Part shown: in pieces, positions 1 through 8,854 of the stretch | Numbering within the stretch: position 1 is the stretch's first letter | Layout: every line of letters starts with the position of its first letter | Origin: Clostridia bacterium | GTDB taxonomy: Bacteria > Bacillota > Clostridia > TANB77 > CAG-508 | DNA: 64,000 bases | Reading direction: 5' to 3' | Assembly (NCBI GenBank): GCA_017430135.1 | Contig: JAFRNM010000001.1 | Coordinates: 186,001 to 250,000 of the forward strand | Notes under the pieces: generated by a model | The model's input: only the letters and a program-made list of their open reading frames with translations | What the model was told of the DNA's origin: nothing | The model's database searches: none | Position numbers and translations under genes: made by a program

Positions 1-234
1 ACAGCAGATGAAAGGATATTCCCAAATGGAACAGGATATATAACAGATATAGGAATGACTGGTCCAAAAAATTCTGTAATAGGAATGGCAATAGAAGCAT
101 CTGTAAAAAGATTTGAAACAACACTTCCAGAAAAATACAAAATAGCGGAAGGACCATGTATGTTAAATGGAGTAGTATTTCAAATAGATGATAATACAAA
201 CAAAGTAACAAAAATTAAAAGAATTCAAAAATGA
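1..234 (+). CDS. ymdB: YmdB-family metallophosphoesterase, C-terminal fragment
   Basis: The window opens inside a gene and only the last 77 residues are present, ending at a TGA. The segment has the C-terminal signature of the TIGR00282/YmdB family: a PNGTGYITDIGMTGP stretch, then NSVIGM and an EASVKRFETTLP helix. Family members are dimetal cyclic-nucleotide phosphodiesterases; YmdB of Bacillus affects biofilm gene expression and usually lies near rny. The catalytic metal-binding half lies outside the window, so activity cannot be judged. Family assignment is firm. Confidence 0.85.
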   Translation, partial: TADERIFPNGTGYITDIGMTGPKNSVIGMAIEASVKRFETTLPEKYKIAEGPCMLNGVVFQIDDNTNKVTKIKRIQK

Positions 235-244
235 GCGATTTTGA

Positions 245-325
245 ACCCTTGAATTTGGGGACACTCTTAAAAATCAAGATTTTTCAAAAATCTTGATTTT
301 TAAGAGTGTCCCCAAATTCAAGGGT
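245..325. repeat. Family A palindromic element, copy A1
   Basis: An almost perfect inverted repeat of about 38-bp arms around a short A-rich loop. It contains the recurring core GGGGACACTCTTAAAAATC followed by its complement, and outer TTGAATTT/AAATTCAA layers. It follows the ymdB stop directly and could terminate transcription in either direction. The same core recurs near 24.8, 34.4, 41.2, 48.6, 55.5 and 63.4 kb. The remaining AT-rich bases to 525 hold no gene I can recognise. Confidence 0.9.
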
Positions 326-525
326 ATCCCAGAGTGCTCAAATTATCAAAATTTGTCTTATATTTTTGAAACATAATTCTATGTGTTGAAAATTGTCAAA
401 TATAATTTAAAATTGCGATGAAATATGGAAAAAATTACCAAAAAACTCTTTACAAATTAAAATTGCGGGTATAAAATAAATTCTGCTAAACGCAATAAAA
501 ATTAAATTATAGGAGGCAAAAGAAA

Positions 526-789
526 ATGGAAATTTTGAAAATTTCATCAAAATCAAATCCTAATTCAGTTGCAGGAGCAATAGCTGGATTAGTAAAAGAA
601 TCAAGTAGAGCAGAAATGCAAGCAATTGGAGCAGGAGCACTTAATCAAGCAGTAAAAGCAGTGGCAATAGCAAGAGGTTTTGTTGCACCAGCAGGTGTAG
701 ACCTAGTATGTATACCAGCATTTGCAGAAGTTGAGGTAGAAGGAGAAGACAGAACTGGTATCAAATTGATAGTGGAATCAAGAAATTAA
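526..789 (+). CDS. spoVS: Stage V sporulation protein S
   Basis: An 87-residue protein matching SpoVS over its full length (MEILKISSKSNPNSVAGAIA start, GAGALNQAVKA centre, acidic C-terminus). SpoVS is a small Alba-like protein needed for progress through late sporulation stages, where loss affects coat assembly and engulfment timing. The start is preceded by a strong AGGAGG about 9 bases upstream. The gene stands alone between a palindromic element and a terminator, so it is probably monocistronic. Length and sequence are typical. Confidence 0.95.
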   Translation: MEILKISSKSNPNSVAGAIAGLVKESSRAEMQAIGAGALNQAVKAVAIARGFVAPAGVDLVCIPAFAEVEVEGEDRTGIKLIVESRN

Positions 790-798
790 AATATATTT

Positions 799-826
799 AG
801 CTAAGTTATTTACTTAGCTTTTTTTT
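799..826 (+). terminator. Rho-independent terminator after spoVS
   Basis: An 8-bp stem (agctaagt / acttagct) with a 5-base loop is followed directly by a run of eight T. Confidence 0.85.
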
Positions 827-867
827 AATGCTATAATATGATTATTAAAAACAAAGGAGGAGCAAAA

Positions 868-1527
868 ATGAAGAAACACAAAAAGTTAACAATAGGGATA
901 GTTTCAGTTTTAATAATTATAGCAGTAATTGTTGCAATTGTAATGCTTACAAATAACGGAGAAAAAGAAGACAATACCAAAACAGGTAAAACCTATGGAA
1001 TAGATAGTTTAGAAGAGGTATATAATAAACTAAAAGACACCAAAAATTATTTATTTAAAACAATTCTTAATGATGAGAACTATAAAAATATTAGCAGAAA
1101 TGATGATTCTTTAAAAGTTGAAATTGCTGACGAAGGAAATAACCAAACTTACATAGTTAGAAACGGAAATACATATCTATTAACAGAAAAAAACCAAAAG
1201 TATTATGAATATAATAACAATACTTCAATGTTAGGAGATTTGGAAAATAAAGTAAGTGATTTATTAAGAAATAATTTTACTGAAGGAACAGAAAATATAG
1301 ATGGTAAGCAATATACATTCCAAGAATATGAAAAAACAGCAACATTTTTGATAAACTTCAAGAAAAAATATGATAACTATAATACAAAAACTAGATTTTA
1401 TTTTGCTGACGGAAACCTACAATATATAAGAACTTATGTAGGAGAGGTTCAACAATTATTAAAAGTCGAATTAGAATTTAACAATCAAAAAGAAAGTTAT
1501 AAAATACCAGCAAATTATACAAAATGA
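868..1527 (+). CDS. Membrane-anchored protein of unknown function
   Basis: I do not recognise a named family. The product is 219 residues: a lysine-rich N-terminus (MKKHKK), one hydrophobic segment at about residues 7-28, and a hydrophilic extracytoplasmic region of about 190 residues rich in N, K, Y and E. No lipobox cysteine follows the hydrophobic segment, so a membrane anchor or uncleaved signal is more likely than a lipoprotein. The ATG at 868 was chosen because it has AAAGGAGG about 8 bases upstream; an earlier in-frame ATG at 838 lacks one. The alternating beta-like C-terminal half resembles LolA-like carrier folds in general feel only, which is not enough for a call. Confidence 0.7.
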   Translation: MKKHKKLTIGIVSVLIIIAVIVAIVMLTNNGEKEDNTKTGKTYGIDSLEEVYNKLKDTKNYLFKTILNDENYKNISRNDDSLKVEIADEGNNQTYIVRNGNTYLLTEKNQKYYEYNNNTSMLGDLENKVSDLLRNNFTEGTENIDGKQYTFQEYEKTATFLINFKKKYDNYNTKTRFYFADGNLQYIRTYVGEVQQLLKVELEFNNQKESYKIPANYTK

Positions 1528-1531
1528 TAAT

Positions 1532-1562
1532 AAAATCCCACTCAGTGTTCGTGGGATTTTAT
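1532..1562. terminator. Bidirectional terminator between convergent genes
   Basis: Ten-base arms aaaatcccac / gtgggatttt with T-runs on both strands. It separates the membrane-protein gene from the convergent ytxC, overlapping the latter's stop. Confidence 0.85.
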
Positions 1563-2425
1563 TCAATAATATGCTTTACAGAAGAAACAAATTTGTTAGT
1601 ATATAATTCACAAATATCGCATTCTGTACATATTTCCAACCTTTTTTCAAAAATTAAACTCAAAGTTGTAATAAATTCATCAATTTTATTATCTATTAAA
1701 TGAACATAAATTTTTTCAGGAAGAAGAGTGAGCAATGTGTTTAAAGTGTAGTCATTTGTAGAAAAAGAAATGTCAGATAAGAATTTGGCTTTAAACGCGT
1801 TTTTAGAATTGTTTATTATGTTTTTATTTGAATCTAATATAATTGTAAAATCCTTGGAATAAATAATATGCAAAACATCTTCAATAGGCTCAGAAGAATT
1901 TATATATAGTTTTAAAAGTGAGATAAATTCATTATATTCTTTCTCTAAAATATAGCTATTAACAGCATCTTCAACGATTCTTTCCAAAACGTTCCAATAA
2001 GATTGTAATCTGAAATTTATAAAACCACTTAAAAATATTGTTTTATTATCTTTAACAAAATTAAGAAAAGAATTAAACAATATTTGAAATTTTTCTTTTA
2101 TAATAGTATCAGAATCAATAATAATGTTGAAACAATTGTCTAAAATTATATCTTGTTCTGATTTAGAAAAATAAAAAAATTCTTTAGAAACTATTTTCTT
2201 TAAAAAATCTTCTTCAAATTCATAAATAACAAGAAAAGAGAGAATTGTAGCAACTTCCTTTTCAAATTCATCAGTATTATTCCCTTTATAATGAACAATA
2301 ATATTAGTAAAATGTTTAAAATCTTTGTATGAAAAAGAAACATCTTTTAAAGTAATTTTTTTTAGATTGTTTTCTAAATATTCTATAGTTTGAGAATTAT
2401 TTGTTTTAATTGCAAAAGACTTCAT
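1559..2425 (-). CDS. ytxC: Putative sporulation protein YtxC
   Basis: A 288-residue protein resembling the YtxC family, which is restricted to endospore formers. The body is helical and rich in F, I, K and E. It ends, as family members do, in a cysteine cluster CTECDIC at about residues 266-272 followed by a short tail, suggesting a bound metal. Function is not established; the name comes from sporulation expression in Bacillus. The start is supported by AAAGGAG about 9 bases upstream on the minus strand. It is convergent with the upstream membrane-protein gene and lies just downstream of the GH57 gene on the same strand. I recognise the family from the overall pattern and the C-terminal cysteines. 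Confidence 0.75.
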   Translation of the reverse strand: MKSFAIKTNNSQTIEYLENNLKKITLKDVSFSYKDFKHFTNIIVHYKGNNTDEFEKEVATILSFLVIYEFEEDFLKKIVSKEFFYFSKSEQDIILDNCFNIIIDSDTIIKEKFQILFNSFLNFVKDNKTIFLSGFINFRLQSYWNVLERIVEDAVNSYILEKEYNEFISLLKLYINSSEPIEDVLHIIYSKDFTIILDSNKNIINNSKNAFKAKFLSDISFSTNDYTLNTLLTLLPEKIYVHLIDNKIDEFITTLSLIFEKRLEICTECDICELYTNKFVSSVKHIIE

Positions 2426-2515
2426 TGTATAAAAATTCTCCTTTCTATAGATATTATCTACTTTTTTTAATATATTATGCGGAAATATTAAAAAAGAGCC
2501 TGTATTAAGCTCTTT

Positions 2516-4102
2516 TTAATAATAAAGCATATAATCAATATCAGGGAAGACACAATCCTTTTTAGAAATATCTTTCAAAAAATCTTCATCAATTTTATCA
2601 TCTTTAATTTGATAATACAATTTTGTAAATCTTCCAATATGATCTTTAATTCTTTTCTTTGCATAATCTACCATTGTTCCATTTGTAATAATAAATAGCC
2701 AATCACTACTTTGGGCAAGCAACAATTCTCTAGCACATTGATTTAAAGCTTTTTTCTTTAACCCTTTTGCATTAGGGAAAAGACTAGCTAATTCACACAT
2801 TCTATCTCCAGCAACATGTAAGTGTCTGTGTGCATAATCATTTGTAGGGTTTAACCAAACCTCACTATAACCATTTGCACCCCAACTTGACCTACAAGGA
2901 GATGCGACTTGCATTTCAGGATATTTATCTATATATTCTGATGGAGTAATCAATTTAAAATTACAATCATCATAATAAACCTTTTTAAATAAAATATACA
3001 ACCAATATGGACCTTCATACCACCAATGTCCATAAAGTTCTGCATCATAAGGACATAAAATAAGAGGTGGGTTTGGCATATATTGTGAAACATTATCTAT
3101 CTGTGCATTTCTTGAATCTAGAAAATGACCTGCTTGCTTTTCGGCAGAATCCTTTGCCCATTGAACATTATAATAATCTTTGAATTCAGTTTTTCCAGTA
3201 ATTCTGTAATACTTAATACCTGTATGAACTCTAACTCCATTGTGGGCTATATAAGGTTTTATGTAATCGTAATCAGCTTCGTAGCCAATATCTCTATAAA
3301 ATTCTCTGTAATTAAAATCTCCAGGATATCCATTAATAGAGCTCCATACTTGTCTTGAAGATTCAAGGTCACGACCAAATGCTATAACACCCTCTGGTGA
3401 AACAATTGGAGCAAATGTACCATAAACAGGAGTTGGGTCTGCATATAAAATTCCATGCGTTTCTGTAATTATATATTCAATTCCGAATTCTTTTAAATAT
3501 TTATCTGCCTCTGGAACATATCCACATTCTGGTAACCAAATTCCACGAGGTTTTCTTCCAAAATATCTTTCATAGGTTTGAACACCAACTGCAATTTGTG
3601 CTTTAACAGTTTTCTCATTAACATATAAAATAGGGAAGTAGCCGTGAGTTGCGCCACATGTAATAATTTCTAAAACTCCTATATCTTGAAAATGCTTAAA
3701 ACCTTGAATTATATTGCAATTGTATATATCTTTAAAAACATGCAAATCGTTTGAATATCTATCATAATAATAATGTGAAAGTTTATTTAATCTTTCATCA
3801 TATTTTGTTCTTTCAATTTCTTTTTTAGAAAGTTCAATTAATCTCTTTAAATATTTTATATATTTTCTTTGTAATAATTTATTATCAAGCATTGATAGAA
3901 GTGGAGGAGTCATAGACATTGTTATTCTAAAATCTACCTTTTCTTCTACAAGCTTTTGAAAGTTTAAAAGTAGTGGTATGTATGTTTCTGAAATAGCTTC
4001 AAATAACCAGGTTTCTTCTAAGTAGTCATCACTTTCTGGATGATGAATAAAGGGAAGATGGGCATGTAGTACGAAGCTAACATATCCTTTTTTATCTTGC
4101 AT
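2516..4102 (-). CDS. GH57 (DUF1957) 1,4-alpha-glucan branching enzyme
   Basis: The 528-residue product is a GH57-type alpha-glucan branching enzyme, which transfers glucan chains to make 1,6 branches in glycogen. Visible motifs are HAHLPF near residue 13, GIWLPECGY with the presumed nucleophile Glu192, and PYDAELYGHWW with the presumed acid/base Asp353, in the spacing of the archaeal and clostridial enzymes. DUF1957 forms the C-terminal helical part. I chose ATG 4102 because AAAGGAG lies about 9 bases upstream; the ORF extends 25 codons further but without a ribosome site. It is followed on the genome by the DUF4912 gene on the same strand and a divergent GT4 synthase, a combination seen in other Firmicutes. 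A palindromic element (copy B1) fills its 5' leader. Confidence 0.88.
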   Translation of the reverse strand: MQDKKGYVSFVLHAHLPFIHHPESDDYLEETWLFEAISETYIPLLLNFQKLVEEKVDFRITMSMTPPLLSMLDNKLLQRKYIKYLKRLIELSKKEIERTKYDERLNKLSHYYYDRYSNDLHVFKDIYNCNIIQGFKHFQDIGVLEIITCGATHGYFPILYVNEKTVKAQIAVGVQTYERYFGRKPRGIWLPECGYVPEADKYLKEFGIEYIITETHGILYADPTPVYGTFAPIVSPEGVIAFGRDLESSRQVWSSINGYPGDFNYREFYRDIGYEADYDYIKPYIAHNGVRVHTGIKYYRITGKTEFKDYYNVQWAKDSAEKQAGHFLDSRNAQIDNVSQYMPNPPLILCPYDAELYGHWWYEGPYWLYILFKKVYYDDCNFKLITPSEYIDKYPEMQVASPCRSSWGANGYSEVWLNPTNDYAHRHLHVAGDRMCELASLFPNAKGLKKKALNQCARELLLAQSSDWLFIITNGTMVDYAKKRIKDHIGRFTKLYYQIKDDKIDEDFLKDISKKDCVFPDIDYMLYY

Positions 4103-4132
4103 TTTAAAAATTCTCCTTTGTAAAGTTTTTAT

Positions 4133-4270
4133 AGCAAAATATATTAATTTTAAAACCTTTGGTGTCGCAACTTCCATATTTTAAAATGCTAGTATGTAAG
4201 TTGCTCCAGTCGCCCTGCGCTTCGCTCCGGTTGGTCGCTTACGCAGGTTTTAAAATTAATATATTTTGCT
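4133..4270. repeat. Family B palindromic element, copy B1
   Basis: Perfect 25-bp terminal inverted arms (4133-4157 and 4246-4270) enclose a GC-richer interior of 88 bases. Read on the minus strand the interior has GCGTAAGCG, GAGCGAAGCGCAGGG, GAGCAAC, a hairpin and GTTGCGACA, resembling copies B2 and B3. The outer arms are unrelated in sequence to those of B2/B3. It lies between the DUF4912 stop and the GH57 start, in the probable GH57 leader. Confidence 0.8.
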
Positions 4271-4283
4271 AATGCTAATATTA

Positions 4284-5198
4284 TTAAAAAAATTTTGAAG
4301 ATGGATTATATAAATTCTCATCTTTATAAAGTTCTTTATATAAATCATAAATATTATAAATTTTGCCCATATTTCTTAATAAAGATAAACTTGCGAAAGA
4401 TCTCCCTGTTAATTGATTAGTTTTAACATTTCTAAAATAAACCATATTTTGAACTTTATCAATCAATATTTTATCATTTGGGGCTTCAATTTCGTTAGAA
4501 GATGATATATACACATAGTCAGTTCCTCCGATATCTGCAGGATTGTAAATAGGGCGTCTACCAAGTTCAACTCTATAATCACATTTGCTATCAGCTATAT
4601 GTAAATACCAACTATTGGCAAAATCGTTTATTTCAATTTCAAAATTATAATTCATAGTATCATTGAAAATTTTTAAAACAGGCTTAGTTGTTTCAAAAAA
4701 GTTTTCACCAAATTGCTTTTTATAATTTTCTCTATCTTCATCAGAAATATCCCAATAAATGAATAGGGTAGTTGGAGTTTGCGCTAGAATTTTTACAATA
4801 GTTTGATTATATCTGTATGGCAAATCATAATATTCAACTATATCCATGTTTTTTGAAGTTTTTTTAGTTGTTAATTTCTTTGCTGAAGCTTTTGTTGTTG
4901 CTTTTTTAGCTGTTTCTTTTTTGGTTGATACCGCTTTTTTTCTAGAAGTTTTATTTTCTGCTGTAGCTTTAGTAGTAGTGCTTTTTAAAGGCTCTTTTTT
5001 AGAAGTCTTTTTTGTTGATGAACTTTTAGCAGTTGCTTTTTTAGTTTCTTTCTTTTCAGCAACTTTTTTGGCAGTTGTAGATTCCTTAGTAGTAGCAGTC
5101 TTTTTAGATGATGTTTTTTCTTTACTTTCAGCTTTTTTTACAACTTTTTTCTTAGCTTCATTTTCAATTTCTGGTGTTTCTTTAGTTTTTCTAGGCAT
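4284..5198 (-). CDS. DUF4912 protein with Lys/Ala/Thr-rich N-terminus
   Basis: The 304-residue protein has two parts. Residues 1-118 are a low-complexity basic tract of repeated KKxTxKK and AxKK units, like histone H1 tails, with no hydrophobic segment. Residues 118-304 form a DUF4912 domain (YDLPYRYNQT, LFIYWDISDEDRENY, GRRPIYNPAD). DUF4912 is often found next to GH57 and GT4 glucan genes and has a predicted immunoglobulin-like or carbohydrate-binding-like fold; its function is unproven. AGGAGG precedes the start. The basic tail could bind nucleic acid or a negatively charged polymer, which is inference only. Confidence 0.85.
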   Translation of the reverse strand: MPRKTKETPEIENEAKKKVVKKAESKEKTSSKKTATTKESTTAKKVAEKKETKKATAKSSSTKKTSKKEPLKSTTTKATAENKTSRKKAVSTKKETAKKATTKASAKKLTTKKTSKNMDIVEYYDLPYRYNQTIVKILAQTPTTLFIYWDISDEDRENYKKQFGENFFETTKPVLKIFNDTMNYNFEIEINDFANSWYLHIADSKCDYRVELGRRPIYNPADIGGTDYVYISSSNEIEAPNDKILIDKVQNMVYFRNVKTNQLTGRSFASLSLLRNMGKIYNIYDLYKELYKDENLYNPSSKFF

Positions 5199-5409
5199 TA
5201 TGTTTCCTCCTAAGTAAAATAAATTTTCCTACATATATACTATAACAAAACAAAAATAAATTCAATAAAAAAATAAAAATTTTGTCAAAAAATATTTACA
5301 TTTTTTTAAAAGTTGTATAAAATGTAAAAAACGGACTAACAAAAGAAAAAAATGAAAATTTAAAAAATAAAAACAGAAGAAAATTTGTCTAAAGGAGGCA
5401 TATAAATCA

Positions 5410-6702
5410 ATGAAAATATTGATGTTAACATGGGAATACCCACCAAGAATTGTAGGAGGAATATCTAGAGTAGTGCATGATTTATCACATACTCTAATAA
5501 AAGATGGACATGATGTAACTGTTGTAACATACAAAGAAGGGGATGCTCCATATTTTGAAGATGACAAAGGGGTAAAAGTATATAGAGTAGATAACTATAT
5601 GATAAATCCTAATAATTTTATAGATTGGGTAATGCAATTAAACTTCAATTTAGTTGCAAAGGCAAATGAAATAATTGCAAAAGAAGGAAATTTTGATGTA
5701 ATCCATGCACACGATTGGTTAGTAGCGTATGCTGCAAAAACATTAAAAAATTCATACAATATGCCAATAGTTGCAACAATACATGCAACAGAGAGTGGAA
5801 GAAATAGCGGAATACATGATGAACAACAAAGATATATAAACGATACAGAATGGATGTTAACTTATGAAGCATCAGAAGTAATTGTGAATAGCAATTACAT
5901 GAAAAATGAAATTCAAAGATTATTCGGTCTACCTTATGATAAAATAAATGTAGTTGCAAATGGAGTTAATTTAACTGCATTCAATGGAATTGAAAGAGAT
6001 TATAATTTCAGAAGAAAATTTGCAATGGATAATGAAAAAATTATCTTATTCTTAGGAAGACTCGTATATGAAAAAGGAGTTCAACACTTAATTTCAGCAA
6101 TGCCCAAAATACTAGAAGGATATCATGATACAAAACTAGTAATAGCTGGAAAAGGTGGAATGATAGATGAGCTAAAAGCTCAAGTAAATGCCATGGGAAT
6201 TGGAGAAAAGGTTTACTTTGCAGGTTACTTAGGAGGAAAAGATGTACAAAGAATGTACAAAGCTGCTGACGTTGCGGTATTCCCAAGTACTTATGAGCCA
6301 TTTGGAATAGTTGCATTAGAGGCAATGCTTTCTGAAAGACCAATTGTTGTTTCAGATATTGGTGGATTGAATGAAATCGTGCAACATAGAGAAAATGGAA
6401 TGAAGAGCTATGCGGGAAATCCAAATTCTATTGCAGATTCAATACTAGAATTATTATATGACCATAAATTATGCGCAGAAATAACAAAAAAAGCTAAAAA
6501 CAAAGTAAGAAATGAATACAATTGGAGTAAAATTGCACAAGATACACACTTTACATATCAAAAGGCAATTTGTCAATCAATGGCGGAAAAACAAAAACGC
6601 GAAATCGAACAAGAAAGAGCAAGAAAAACGAAAAAAGCAAGAGGAACAGAATCAGAAATTACAAATTTACTTACATTCAAAAAACGTCAAGCTTATGCAT
6701 AA
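5410..6702 (+). CDS. GT4-family glycosyltransferase, glycogen synthase-like
   Basis: A 430-residue GT-B fold enzyme of family GT4. It starts MKILMLTWEYPPRIVGGISR, the donor/acceptor glycine loop typical of glycogen/starch-synthase-like GT4 enzymes. It carries HAHDWLVAYA and VVANGVN in the middle and the C-terminal EPFGIVALEAMLSERPIVVSD region with the conserved E-x7-E pair. The product probably elongates alpha-1,4-glucan from a nucleotide sugar. The neighbours GH57 and DUF4912, divergently transcribed, support a storage-polysaccharide role. Start: AAAGGAGG about 12 bases upstream. The C-terminal 40 residues are highly charged (repeated K, R, E) and beyond the catalytic core. Confidence 0.88.
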   Translation: MKILMLTWEYPPRIVGGISRVVHDLSHTLIKDGHDVTVVTYKEGDAPYFEDDKGVKVYRVDNYMINPNNFIDWVMQLNFNLVAKANEIIAKEGNFDVIHAHDWLVAYAAKTLKNSYNMPIVATIHATESGRNSGIHDEQQRYINDTEWMLTYEASEVIVNSNYMKNEIQRLFGLPYDKINVVANGVNLTAFNGIERDYNFRRKFAMDNEKIILFLGRLVYEKGVQHLISAMPKILEGYHDTKLVIAGKGGMIDELKAQVNAMGIGEKVYFAGYLGGKDVQRMYKAADVAVFPSTYEPFGIVALEAMLSERPIVVSDIGGLNEIVQHRENGMKSYAGNPNSIADSILELLYDHKLCAEITKKAKNKVRNEYNWSKIAQDTHFTYQKAICQSMAEKQKREIEQERARKTKKARGTESEITNLLTFKKRQAYA

Positions 6703-6731
6703 AAAGTGGTCATTTATATGACCACTTTTTT
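6701..6731 (+). terminator. Rho-independent terminator after the GT4 gene
   Basis: Thirteen-base complementary arms (aaaaagtggtcat / atgaccacttttt) around a 4-base loop, ending in a T-run. Confidence 0.88.
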
Positions 6732-6832
6732 GTTAAATTTTTTGTTGGATTTAACAAATTTTGGAAAAAATTAAATTTCTACAAATTTAGCAAAAAAATG
6801 GTGTATAATATAAAATAACAAGGAGAAAGAAA

Positions 6833-7738
6833 ATGGAAGAATTTAAATCAGGATTTGTAACTTTAATTGGAAGAACAAATGTAGGAAAATCAACACTTAT
6901 AAATTTATTAGTTGGAGAAAAAGTTGCAGCAATTGCAAATAAAGTACAAACAACAAGAACAGCTATAAAGGGAATAGTAAATAGAGAAAATTCACAAATT
7001 ATTTTTACAGATACACCAGGAATACATAAACCAAAAACAAAATTAAACGAAACAATGGTAGAAACATCATTTTTAAGCATCCCAGATAGTGACTTAATTT
7101 TGTTTGTAATAGAAGCTACAAGCGAAGATATTGGCAGAGGGGATAGAATAATTTTAGATAAAATAAAAGAGTCTAAAAGAAAAACTATTCTTATAATAAA
7201 TAAAATAGATTTGGTTCAAAAAGATAGCTTACTAAATCTAATTGATATTTACAGAAAAGAATATGATTTTACAGCTGTAATCCCAGTTTCTGCTAAAAAA
7301 GAAAAAACTCGAGAAATAATTTTAGAAGAAATAGAAAAGAACTTAAAACCAGGCCCAGCATATTATGATATGGAAGAATATACAGATCAAACTTTAAGAC
7401 AATTAGCGGAAGAAACAATAAGGGAAAAAGCATTAAGAGTGTTAGACCAAGAGGTACCTCATGGGATTTTTGTAGAAGTTGAAAAAATGGAATTAAGAAC
7501 AAATAAAAAAGGCGAAGAAATATATGATGTGGAAGCAACAATTTATTGTTTAAGAAATTCACATAAAGGTATTATAATTGGTAAAAATGGCGAAATGTTA
7601 AAAAGAATTGGAACAATGGCCAGAAAAGACATGGAGCAAAATTTTGGATTAAAAATAAATTTAAAAACATGGGTTAAAGTCAAAGAGGATTGGCAAGAAA
7701 ATGATTCTATTGTTAGCAAATTTAAGTTAAAAAAATAG
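6833..7738 (+). CDS. era: GTPase Era
   Basis: The 301-residue product is Era, a GTPase that binds 16S rRNA and helps mature the 30S subunit. The G1 motif is GRTNVGKST at residues 13-21, G3 is DTPG at 60-63 and G4 is NKID at 123-126. The C-terminal KH RNA-binding domain has GIIIGKNGE near 245-253. One oddity: the G1 loop reads GRTNVGKST, whereas most Era proteins have GRPNVGKST. The gene is followed by yqzL and recO, the order known from Bacillus. Start is supported by AAGGAG about 8 bases upstream. Confidence 0.96.
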   Translation: MEEFKSGFVTLIGRTNVGKSTLINLLVGEKVAAIANKVQTTRTAIKGIVNRENSQIIFTDTPGIHKPKTKLNETMVETSFLSIPDSDLILFVIEATSEDIGRGDRIILDKIKESKRKTILIINKIDLVQKDSLLNLIDIYRKEYDFTAVIPVSAKKEKTREIILEEIEKNLKPGPAYYDMEEYTDQTLRQLAEETIREKALRVLDQEVPHGIFVEVEKMELRTNKKGEEIYDVEATIYCLRNSHKGIIIGKNGEMLKRIGTMARKDMEQNFGLKINLKTWVKVKEDWQENDSIVSKFKLKK

Positions 7739-7838
7739 TATAAAAAAATAAAAAAAGCAAAAGATATTTATATTAGAGTAATCTGTATATTTTTAGATAA
7801 CTTGAATATACAAACTTTGAATATAAGGAGGCAAGCAC

Positions 7839-7988
7839 ATGATAAAGAAAATTGCATGGGATACATTCAAAAAGACAGGAAATATTGATACTTTTATGGA
7901 ATATAAGCAAATTGAGAATATTGAAAATAATATTAAGGAGATTCAAAATATTACCAATTTAAATTTAAAAGATAATAATAAAAAATAG
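7839..7988 (+). CDS. yqzL: YqzL-like small protein
   Basis: A 49-residue ORF with ATAAGGAGG about 8 bases before its ATG. The N-terminal half (IAWDTFKKTGNIDTFMEYKQIE) matches the YqzL pattern, in which a tryptophan is followed by F, a TGNIDTY-like core and an acidic helix. YqzL is encoded between era and recO in Bacillus, exactly as here, and its function is unknown. The remainder is N/K-rich and probably disordered. The coding call rests on the ribosome site, the motif and synteny. Confidence 0.85.
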   Translation: MIKKIAWDTFKKTGNIDTFMEYKQIENIENNIKEIQNITNLNLKDNNKK

Positions 7989-8000
7989 AGGAATAAACAC

Positions 8001-8730
8001 ATGGCAAATGTTAAAACAAACGGAATTATAATTGCAGAACATAACCTTGGGGATTTTGATAAAATGCTTACTATTTTAACTCCGGGATTTCGGCAAAATT
8101 TCTTGTGTTGCCAAGGGGGCGAGAAAACCTAATAGTAGCTTACTTGCTGGTACACAGTTATTCTGCTTTGGAGAGTACCTTATGTTTAAAGGTACTACTA
8201 CATATCACATGAATTCGTGCGAAACTATTGAGATTTTTTATGATCTAAGAACAGATTTAGATAAATTAAAGTATGCAATGCACATTTTGAAAATTGTTCA
8301 AGATGTAACAACAGAAAATCAAAATTGCTTTAGAATTTTGCAACTTGTATTAAACACGCTTTATACAATTGCACATTCTGATAAAAATTTAGATTTAACT
8401 TTAAGTATTTTTAAATTAAGGCTTTTATGCATTTTAGGATTCACTCCAAGAGTAGAAAAATGTGTAAATTGTGGAGAAAAGACTGAAAACTATGCATTCA
8501 GTTTAAAAAACAATGGATTTAAATGTTTGGCTTGTAGTAAACAGGACAAGTCAACAATTTCAATGAGTGAAAGTACGCAAAACGCAATTATATATACAAT
8601 TACAGCTCCTCCGAAAAAACTATTTTCTTTTAATTTGAAAGATGAAGCACTGGAGGAATTTAAGATTATTACAAAACTTTATTTCAATGAAAAGCTTGAA
8701 AAAGAATATAGGGTAGAGGATTTGTTCTGA
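8001..8730 (+). CDS. recO: DNA repair protein RecO, with apparent +1 frameshift at CGG
   Basis: RecO loads RecA on gapped DNA with RecR/RecF. The ATG at 8001 opens a 30-codon N-terminal OB-fold segment (MANVKTNGIIIAEHNLGDF...LTPGF), then an in-frame CGG at 8091. Frame 0 ends 13 codons later at TAA 8130. Skipping one base restores GKISCVAKGARKP and continues to the stop at 8730. The C-terminal part holds the zinc cysteines CVNCGE and CLAC. The total of 730 nt is 3n+1, and the joined product (about 242 aa) has normal RecO length. Possible explanations are a base-call error, a recent mutation or programmed frameshifting; spoIVB shows the same pattern. Position after yqzL is canonical. Confidence 0.85.
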
Positions 8731-8778
8731 TTTTTTTAAAATAAGAATATATAAATATTCTATATTTAACAATAAAAC

Positions 8779-8806
8779 TTGACAATTTTAAAATAAATTA
8801 TATAAT
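8779..8806 (+). promoter_or_regulatory. Sigma-A-type promoter for hpf
   Basis: TTGACA (8779-8784), 16-base spacer, TATAAT (8801-8806): both hexamers match consensus exactly. It lies about 50 bases before the hpf start. Confidence 0.8.
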
Positions 8807-8854
8807 AAGGTTACAATCGTAGTAAAAACAAAAAAGAAGAAGGGAGCGATTTTT

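Noticed and set aside
4103..4177. A 25-residue N-terminal extension of the GH57 enzyme
   Set aside because: It runs through element B1's arm, lacks a ribosome site, and the family starts at the downstream ATG.
4846..5217. Plus-strand ORF rich in F, V and L opposite the DUF4912 gene
   Set aside because: It is the complement of the K/A/T-rich coding tract and has no ribosome site; a shadow of the real gene.
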